DNA of 64,000 nucleotides from Pezizomycotina sp. ARF18 (taxonomy: Eukaryota; Ascomycota): positions 156,145 through 220,144 of the forward strand of contig AZLU01000024.1 of the NCBI GenBank assembly GCA_002224055.1, given 5' to 3'. Positions 57,469-64,000 of the stretch are shown here, piece after piece. How positions within the stretch are numbered: the stretch's first letter is position 1; every line of letters begins with the position of its first letter. A program made the position numbers and the translations under genes. The notes beneath the pieces are model-generated. The model worked only from the letters and a program-made list of their open reading frames with translations. It ran no database searches and was not told the origin of the DNA.

Positions 57469-58736
57469 ATGTCCACCAAGATAGTACCGCCGTCGATGTA
57501 CCAGCGCGGAACTAAAGGAGCCTATGACGACACCGCAAAGCGAGTCGATGCCGTAGCCCCATACCTGCCCGAAGTTGACGAGCACCCCCGCCGGCCCATT
57601 AGGGACTTTATAGAATTGAGATTCTACCGGCTGATACTATGGCTCATCCACTTTTCGCGAGTCTGTATCTCCGCTGTAGATACGTTTACAATCTCCTGAA
57701 GAGCCGCTGGTTCGCAATACTGTACTACCATCACCGCACCCCGCAATTGATTCAAAAGGATGTCAAGCAGCTGGATAGGCTCCCGCAGCATGTCAGCGTC
57801 ATATTGGAATACGAGAGGGACAGTGGGGTTGAGACTTTGATCGACAATGTTGCCGAAATATCTTGCTGGTGCGCGAGTGCAGGGATACCAATGTTATCAG
57901 TCTATGAGAAAACAGGTAAGGAGCCGCGTTGTTGTCACCTCGAGCAAATTCTAAACCGCTAATGTTCTTCTCTTGTTTTTTTTTTTTTTGCAACAGGTAT
58001 CCTGAAGAAGTATATCGCATCGAGCCACAGGGCTACTGCGCAACGCCTTCATTCGTACTTTGGCCAAGAGAGGCCAACTCTTCGGTCATGGCGCCCCACT
58101 CGCCCTCCTTTGCCAACGGCGATGTTCCCAGCGGTGAAGGTGAGGACGTCGCAGGTGGGTAGATTTTCTTCCACTGGCTTGCTTTTACTTACGCTTAGTA
58201 ACGGGTACTAACGTGGGACTCTTCTCATGCCATTCAGATCTCGAGGTTACTTTTATTTCTGAGGAGGACGGTCGGGAATCGATTATAGACCTAACAAAAC
58301 TCTCTGCGAAATGACCCAGAAAGGGAAAATGACCGAAGAGGACGTTACCACTGACTGATCGATGCTGAGCTCGAGAGTACGTTGAAACTTTTCTTCATTG
58401 AACTATAGTATATATAGTATAAGTTGTACTTACCGAAAGTTTGCTAACAAGAATGTGAAATTATTATAGCGCTCACCATTCCGAGCCCGACCTTTTGATC
58501 CTGTTCAGCTCATCCATCAAGCTTCACGGCTACCCCGTGGCAGCTCCGCCTCACAGAAATATTGTAAGCACATGTTAAAAAAAATTACCCTGTGATGCGA
58601 TAGGCTCACGATTTACTAACATCGAGATTTCCCTTGCATCAATAGCCATGTCCCTGACAACGATGCTGTTGGGTATCAGGTTTTTCTACGAGCTCTCTAC
58701 CGGTACGCGAAGGCGGAGATGCGCTTTGGCAGGTGA
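57469..58736 (+). CDS. NUS1: NUS1 (NgBR), cis-prenyltransferase complex subunit
   Basis: Regulatory subunit that pairs with Rer2/Srt1 to make dehydrodolichyl diphosphate for glycosylation, on the ER. Start MSTKIVPPSMYQRGTKGAYD; an N-terminal membrane segment lies around LRFYRLILWLIHF. Then QLDRLPQHVSVILEYE, DNVAEISCWCASAGIPMLSV and YEKTGIL, ATAQRLHSYFGQ, a Pro-rich insert, LEVTFISEEDGRESIIDL, DLLILFSS, KLHGYPVAAPPH, VGYQVFLRALYRYAKAEM and the terminal RFGR, the conserved C-terminal RxG motif of active cis-prenyltransferase complexes. Introns near 57915-57996, 58155-58237, 58376-58470 and 58563-58644. One frame break near 57655 (IHFFASLYLR needs an extra T) and others near 58300 and 58365. It supplies dolichol, the carrier used by PMT4 in this window; linkage is probably chance. 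Confidence 0.87.
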
Positions 58737-59758
58737 TATCTTACGGTGCCATTTTTGTATTGTAGCGGTTCGTACCTCTACAAGAGTTGCTATGGCGAGC
58801 CTTTGCGCCATCAGCATTGCAGTATTAGCTTTACTATCCGTTACTTGCTTTATACTTAAAAAAATTTGCTTTCTATGCTATATATTTCTCTTTCACTCCG
58901 TACCATTTTGTCTCCTTTATTGCTTTGAAAATGAAAAGCCCACTCTTGCATTCCATTTTCTTTCTTTTCGATATCCAAATATTCGTAATGCTTCTCTTTC
59001 AAAATTTTGTAACAAATATAACATTTTTCTTGCTATATACTTTTTCACAAATCGGCCTTCTTCCTTACAGCCCAGTGGTTTAGGATGAGCCGGAGTTCTA
59101 TTCGATCGTTCATTGTCCCTCTGATAAATCAAAAAATAAAAAGTTGAACTGATATCCATTATACAAGACTATAGCGACAGTTACTTGATATAGAAGATCA
59201 GGAGATGGATTTCAATGAAATTACACTAAGTATACACCAAATCAAGCCAAGGGATTATACTTATGTATCCCGAAGTAGCAGCAATGCATGATATCGTCTG
59301 GTTGACTTTCGTGTAAGAAAACATTAACTTTCAACTTTGTATCACTACTAGTAGTAGTAATGAATTGTGAACAAGGAGGCCAGGTTTGGGTTTGGGAGTC
59401 ACTCAAGTTGAAGCGTGTAGATGTCGGCTAAGACGTTGTTACCATACAAAAAAAAAAAAAAAAAGCGACGTCTTTTTTTTCTTTCTGTGTGACTTCCCTT
59501 TCTTTTTTTCCCTTTTTTTTTTTTTTTTTTTTTTTCCTTGGCAATATAAAAGTCAAGAAAGAAAAACAAAAAGAAAAAAGAAAAAAGAAAAAGAAATAAA
59601 GACTTATAATAATAATATACTTATATATATATATATCTATTTGTAATTAAACTATAACTATATCGTTATCGGGGAGATTCATATTTCAAGCACGGTATTT
59701 ACATCTCTACATTTTGAGGAAGTTCACACAATAGACCATAAAAAGTATAGCTGTAAAA
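58737..59758. other. Intergenic region between NUS1 and eIF3d
   Basis: About 1 kb, A/T rich, with an A run at about 59448-59464, a T23 run at about 59513-59535 and a TA repeat near 59622-59637. No gene supported. Confidence 0.5.
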
Positions 59759-61700
59759 ATGGCGGAGCTGGGCCTTTCGAACATCATCTCCCAGCTGCGT
59801 GTGGACGCAGACTGGGACCGACTACCCGGATCCAAATACCCCGATAAACAATGTTCCATATGCACCCTATTCAAAGGGTGACAAACTAGGACGGATGGCA
59901 GACTGGACGTCGGATGCGGGAAGGACAGAGACCACCAGCGCGGGCGTGGCGGTTACAACAGAAATTTCAGAGGTGAGCAGCATTAGCATATCGAGAGCTA
60001 TAATGCTAGCTTGTAGCGAACTTTAGCTTAGCTTGTTACGAAGCTTTGATTCTTCTGTTTTTTCTTTTCTTTGTTTTTGATTCTGCATTTCTGGTATCTA
60101 ATAGATATATATATCAATTGCAGATCAACAAATATACGGCGCTGGCTCTTCGGCGCTGTTCCCTCCCAGCAAATAGAGATGAGTCTTCATTTTCCGTCGT
60201 CGATAACAGAGCTCCCACAAAGGCGAGACCAACTTATACAAGGGGTCAAGGAACGGTTTTCCGCGGCGCAGAGGTGGACGTGGTGGTGCAGGTAGTGCCG
60301 GTAGAGGTGCCAGGACAGGGCAGTCGTATCAACGCACTCAGGGTGGCGGCAGGAGCGGACAGGGCAACGAAGGACGCAGCGGTAGGGCCGCGGCAGGAGG
60401 TTCGGATGGAAGGACTACGACAAGCCGCAGAGGAACAGAGATTCGTCCGTCGTCATCAAGCCCGAGTGGAAGATGCTCGAGGAAATCGACTTTAACAGGC
60501 TGGCGAAGCTTAATCTGGAAACTGATGACGGAGAGGACGTCGAAACTTACGGCTCTGTTTACTACTACGACCGTTCCTACGACAAGACTTCTACGAAACC
60601 TACCGCTAAGCCGCTGATCATCAACGACAGGGCCCTGTACAACCCGTCCACGTCGGAGGATCCGGTCATCCAGAAGCTTTCCGAGAAGGACGAAGCCGTT
60701 ATCTTCGCCACCGACAGCATCCTTTCGATGCTCATGTGCGCGCCGAGGTCCGTCTACCCTTGGATATTGTTATCAACGCGTTGGCAACAAGCTCTTCTTC
60801 GACAAGCGTGAGGGCTCGCCGTTGGACTTTGTCACCGTCAACGAGAACGCCGCCGACCCCCCTCTCGATGTTGGTGAGGGCAGCAAGGATGCTATCAACT
60901 CCCCCAGCCGACTTGGGCTCGAAGCTACCTTCATCAACGCCAACTTCGCCGTCCAGGTCGTCGTAGAGGACAAGGAGCACCAGTACAAGTTCGAAAACGA
61001 GATCCGTTCTACGAACCCGGAGAGGAACAGGAGCTCGCCTGCAAGGGCTACAGGTACCGCCGATTCGACCTTTCGCTCTCGGACGACAAGCCTCTGTTCA
61101 TGGTTGTCAGACCGAAGTCGAAGCCGTCATGAGGAACCCCGTCAGCGGCGAAGACAACTTTGTCACGATCAAGGCATTGAACGAGTTCGACGACAAAGCA
61201 CAGGGCTCCGGCGGAGCTCTTAACTGGAGGACCAAGCTTCACAGCTCCAGAGGTGCTGTCGTCGCTACTGAGATGAAGAACAACAGCTGCAAGCTGGCGA
61301 GGTGGACTACCCAGGCGATTCTAGCCAAGACCGATATCATGAAGATTGGGTGAGTAGTTTGCGTAATATTTTTTTTGGTAACCCAAGAAATATTCACTAA
61401 CACGCTGTTTCTCTTGTAAAGTTTCGTCTCGAGAGCAAACCCCAAGGACAGCGACAAGCACGTTATCCTTGGCGTGGTCGGCTATAAGCCGAGGGAGTTC
61501 GCCAACCAGATGAACCTAACTTGAGCAACGGTTGGGGTATCGTGCGTACTATCATCGACATGTGCATGGCTATGCCTGAAGGAAATATGTCCTCGTCAAG
61601 GATCCCAATAAGCCGGTGCTCCGTGTCTACGTGTTCCGCAGTCCACGTTTGAAGAAGAAGTTGAGACAAAAATGATAACGAGGAGGAAGATCAAGAGTAA
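59759..61700 (+). CDS. EIF3D: Translation initiation factor eIF3 subunit d
   Basis: Cap-interacting subunit of eIF3. The N-terminus has [39 protein letters not shown] and the RNA-binding Gly/Arg-rich region, then [84 protein letters not shown], the cap-binding core [69 protein letters not shown] and FRSP near the end. Exons about 59759-59972, 60124-61349 and 61422-61700. Frame breaks near 59815, 60165-60250, 60450, 60750, 60985-61040, 61130, 61520 and 61630. The end at 61700 assumes the acidic tail (NEEEDQE) usual for eIF3d; an earlier stop exists in the unshifted frame. Confidence 0.9.
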
Positions 61701-62069
61701 AAGCAATAATCTATTTCGATTCGTCTACATTTCTCTTTTCAAGTATGAAAGGCATCGTTTTCTCCGACTCTCGAACTGTACTTAATTATCCAACATTACA
61801 AAAGGGAAAAATATGGGAATATTTAATATATTGCTATCATTACGTAGAGGTCCTCCGTATAGAAAAGCCGTGGATTCTTGTGATCATCCTACACACTGCT
61901 GCATTAACTGCATTTCGATTTGACACTTTCAACGGTTTGTCTAAATGAAAAGATTGGAATTTGTCTACTCTAAACGCCACAGGAGAGATTCTTTTAGCTA
62001 TACAACTTGCAATGCGTTACTCTTACATCAGAACCCAAAGGAATAAAAGAAGAAACATCATAAAAAACA
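61701..62069. other. Convergent intergenic region (eIF3d / TRM5)
   Basis: About 370 bases of 3' flank. Nothing recognised. Confidence 0.55.
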
Positions 62070-64000
62070 CTAGTCCTCTTTACAAGCGGTCCAATTCTTC
62101 ACCCGCCTCCGCAGGTCCTTCTCTTCGGGCGTTAGTTCGCTTTTGAATGCCACGGCGCAGGGAGCCTGAAGCTAACACAGTACATGCTCTTCTTCGGCGA
62201 AACTTTTCGGACAAATATAACCTTCACGCCGTCCTCGACGAACTCTAAAAGGCTTTTGTGGACGTCACTTGACTTTTTCGAGTTCCTTGTTTCTGCGTTT
62301 TCATGTAAGCTCTTTCTACCTTCATCGGGTGGCCAAGGTAGCGGGAGACATCCTCGCATATGCTCGCCGCGGCCTTCGACGCCTCGGGTTCGTTCTTGAA
62401 GGTGTATACGTGTATTATCGGTAGCGGCACATCCGTGTAGGGTTGGAACCTCCGTTTCTTCGCCCTTGTGTAGTCCTTGGAATGCGTCTGAAAAGTTTTG
62501 CATATTAGTAGCGATTTGAAAAAGAGGAGCAATGGCAGGAGGGGGGGGGAGGGAAAAAAGGTAAAAAGCTCACCTAAGAACTCAACAGCGGAGGCAGGAA
62601 GGTTCATGAGGTAGTGGGAGAAATGGTCCGGATATTCTATTACTTTCGTAAGCTCTGGCTTGTCGCGGCGATGCGAGGGCCACGTTACTTTGACCTTGCC
62701 TTCGTTCTGTATCGCTGCTGCGGATCTTCTGATAAATTCTCGTCCGTCGAGGTTGAAAGGTCGGACCAAGCCGGGGACCTGTAAGATTCGGAGTGTGTTA
62801 GGCTGTTTCATCCTTACATATGCTTGCTTTTCTTCTTTTCTGGAATGTAAATAAGCTTTCAAACTTACTATCCTATTCAGCTCTATATTGCACTTCAAGC
62901 TGGCATAGCTGTCCGGATTCAGATCGTTTGACCAGAACATAACCTTCTTCTTCTTCGCCGCAGGTATCGTAAACGGGCCGACGCCAGCCATCACGTCGCA
63001 GACGACCTCTCCCTCGGAAAGCAATCGACGATCCGCTCGTGCTCTTTGTCCAGGCGGCTGTTGTAGTACACCTTCTCAAAGTTGAAACTTTAGAGGACAG
63101 CCGAAGCACGACGACTGGGTAACCTCGTAATTATCTTCACCGCCGATAAGTTCCATCGGGAACGTCCTGAACTCGCTGTGAAGACCTACGTCTTCGGTCT
63201 TGTTTACGACGGTTTTGATGTTGTGGCACATGTCTAAGATGACTTCTGCGATGATGTGCTTGTACGGCAGGAACGGATCACGGAGGTTCAGGTGCGCTAT
63301 GTGCCCAATAGTTGCGAAGGAGCCGGGTATTTCTCCATCCATGCCATCTGGCAGTATTGTACCTACTATTGTATCTTTTCGTCACAAACAAGCCGGTATG
63401 AGATAGTTAGTGAATATAAGTACACACTATTCAGCAACAAGATCGCTACCAAACTCACCATAATTCCAGGAGCTGTAGTCGAACTGTAGCGTATATGGTA
63501 TCAGCTCGATTGTTCCGTTTTTGACCAGCTCTTGACCTTCGGGACTGAGGGTAGATATGTCTAGAAGTGAGAAAAGGAATACGGTATAAGAGAAAGAAAC
63601 ATCCCCAAAATTGATAATAATAACCGGATAAGGATCTTGCGATTCAATGTCAAGTAAAGTCTGGCACCAGCTGATCTGAGCCATGTTCCATAATACCTAG
63701 AATCGGCCGCACTAGACTTGCGGCTCTAGACATCCAAGTATCGACATTGTTTTCGAAACAGAAAATCATTATTTTTTAAAGGAAGGTTACCATACCATCA
63801 GGATTGATCAGGGAGATAACGGTATGCCCTTCTTTTGACCCTCCAATTCAAAAATTGAAGGAGCATGCTTAATCCCAAGCCTCGTGGGTTCAGGTATCAC
63901 GTCTCGACGCAAGGCACTTTTAACGGCTTGCAGCTTCTGGACATCGCTCACAACAGCAGCAGCAGATGGCAAGCTTTTCTTGAAATGCTCCTTGTTTAAA
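62070..64000 (-). CDS. TRM5: TRM5, tRNA (guanine37-N1)-methyltransferase, 5' end outside window
   Basis: SAM-dependent enzyme making m1G37 next to the anticodon, guarding against frameshifting; acts in cytosol and mitochondria. The window ends inside its first coding part (FKKSLPSAAAVV, VQKLQAVKSALRRDVIPEPT). Then LIPYTLQFDYSSWNYGE, GHIAHLNLRDPFLPYKHIIA, AEVILDMCHNIKTVVNKTED, the SAM-binding VVCDVMAGVGPFTIPAAK and NDLNPDSYASLKCNIELN, VRPFNLDGREFIRR, and the catalytic YLMNLPASAVEFLG (NLPAS). The C-terminal half continues PLPIIHVYTFKNE, VHKSLLEFVEDGV, SPKKSMYCVSFRLP and ends TPEEKDLRRRVKNWTACKED at the TAG at 62070-62072. Introns near 62491-62573, 62780-62872, 63371-63460 and 63559-63600 (approximate). 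Frame breaks near 62150, 62280, 63025-63090 and 63700-63880. Confidence 0.9.

Noticed and set aside
3567-63900. Programmed -1 ribosomal frameshifting as a general feature
   Set aside because: No common slippery heptamer or downstream structure is shared by the break sites; they fall in ordinary short runs of any base, and far too many essential genes would depend on it. Kept only as the alternative to sequencing error.
3567-63900. Pseudogenisation of the region, for example by RIP
   Set aside because: RIP makes C-to-T changes, not single-base losses. Codons between breaks are intact, catalytic residues are kept, and no internal stops from C-to-T changes are obvious.

Overview
This window is nuclear DNA from a filamentous ascomycete fungus (Pezizomycotina-type). 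Evidence: many short GT-AG introns, a Zn(II)2Cys6 plus fungal-specific-domain regulator, a fungal STAND-type N-terminal (PigL_N) domain protein, a fungal PX-associated/PX protein, YOS9, TRS23, PMT4 and ATP synthase subunit e. I see no organelle DNA, rRNA, tRNA, CRISPR, transposon or virus-like element. Genus cannot be set from what is visible.

Layout, left to right. 1-662 (-): NTF2-like protein, cut by the window edge. 3567-6569 (+): zinc-cluster regulator. 7699-8852 (+): two-RRM protein with a mitochondrial-looking N-terminus. 9903-10736 (-): TSPO-family membrane protein. 12194-15189 (+): ARS2/SERRATE. 16586-18356 (+): YOS9. 19881-21794 (+): PTC7 phosphatase. 23066-25435 (-): dynein intermediate chain. 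26469-27008 (+): ATP synthase subunit e. 27631-29435 (-): PRP4. 31095-33815 (+): PMT4. 34597-35429 (+): JAC1/HSC20. 36014-39315 (-): PX protein. 42532-44029 (-): Mis18-domain protein. 44514-46842 (+): REX1-type exonuclease. 47243-48002 (-): RPB4. 49144-50165 (-): Rho-family GTPase. 50506-51620 (-): PigL_N-domain protein. 55384-56080 (+): TRS23. 57469-58736 (+): NUS1. 59759-61700 (+): eIF3d. 62070 to beyond 64000 (-): TRM5.

The genes are unlinked housekeeping functions: transcription and RNA (RPB4, ARS2, PRP4, REX1, TRM5, eIF3d), ER glycosylation and quality control (PMT4, NUS1, YOS9), mitochondria (ATP synthase e, JAC1, PTC7, TSPO, the RRM protein), trafficking and cytoskeleton (TRS23, PX protein, dynein IC, Rho) and centromere (Mis18). 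I see no cluster or operon logic.

The strongest overall signal is that almost every conserved gene is broken by single missing bases. At every site I could check, adding one base to a short homopolymer run restores the family's conserved sequence, and in PMT4, TSPO, TRS23 and YOS9 (first two exons) the total length then becomes a multiple of three. This looks like deletion-biased consensus error rather than gene decay. The window also holds at least thirteen A or T runs of 24 to 37 bases. All coding boundaries should be read with this in mind.
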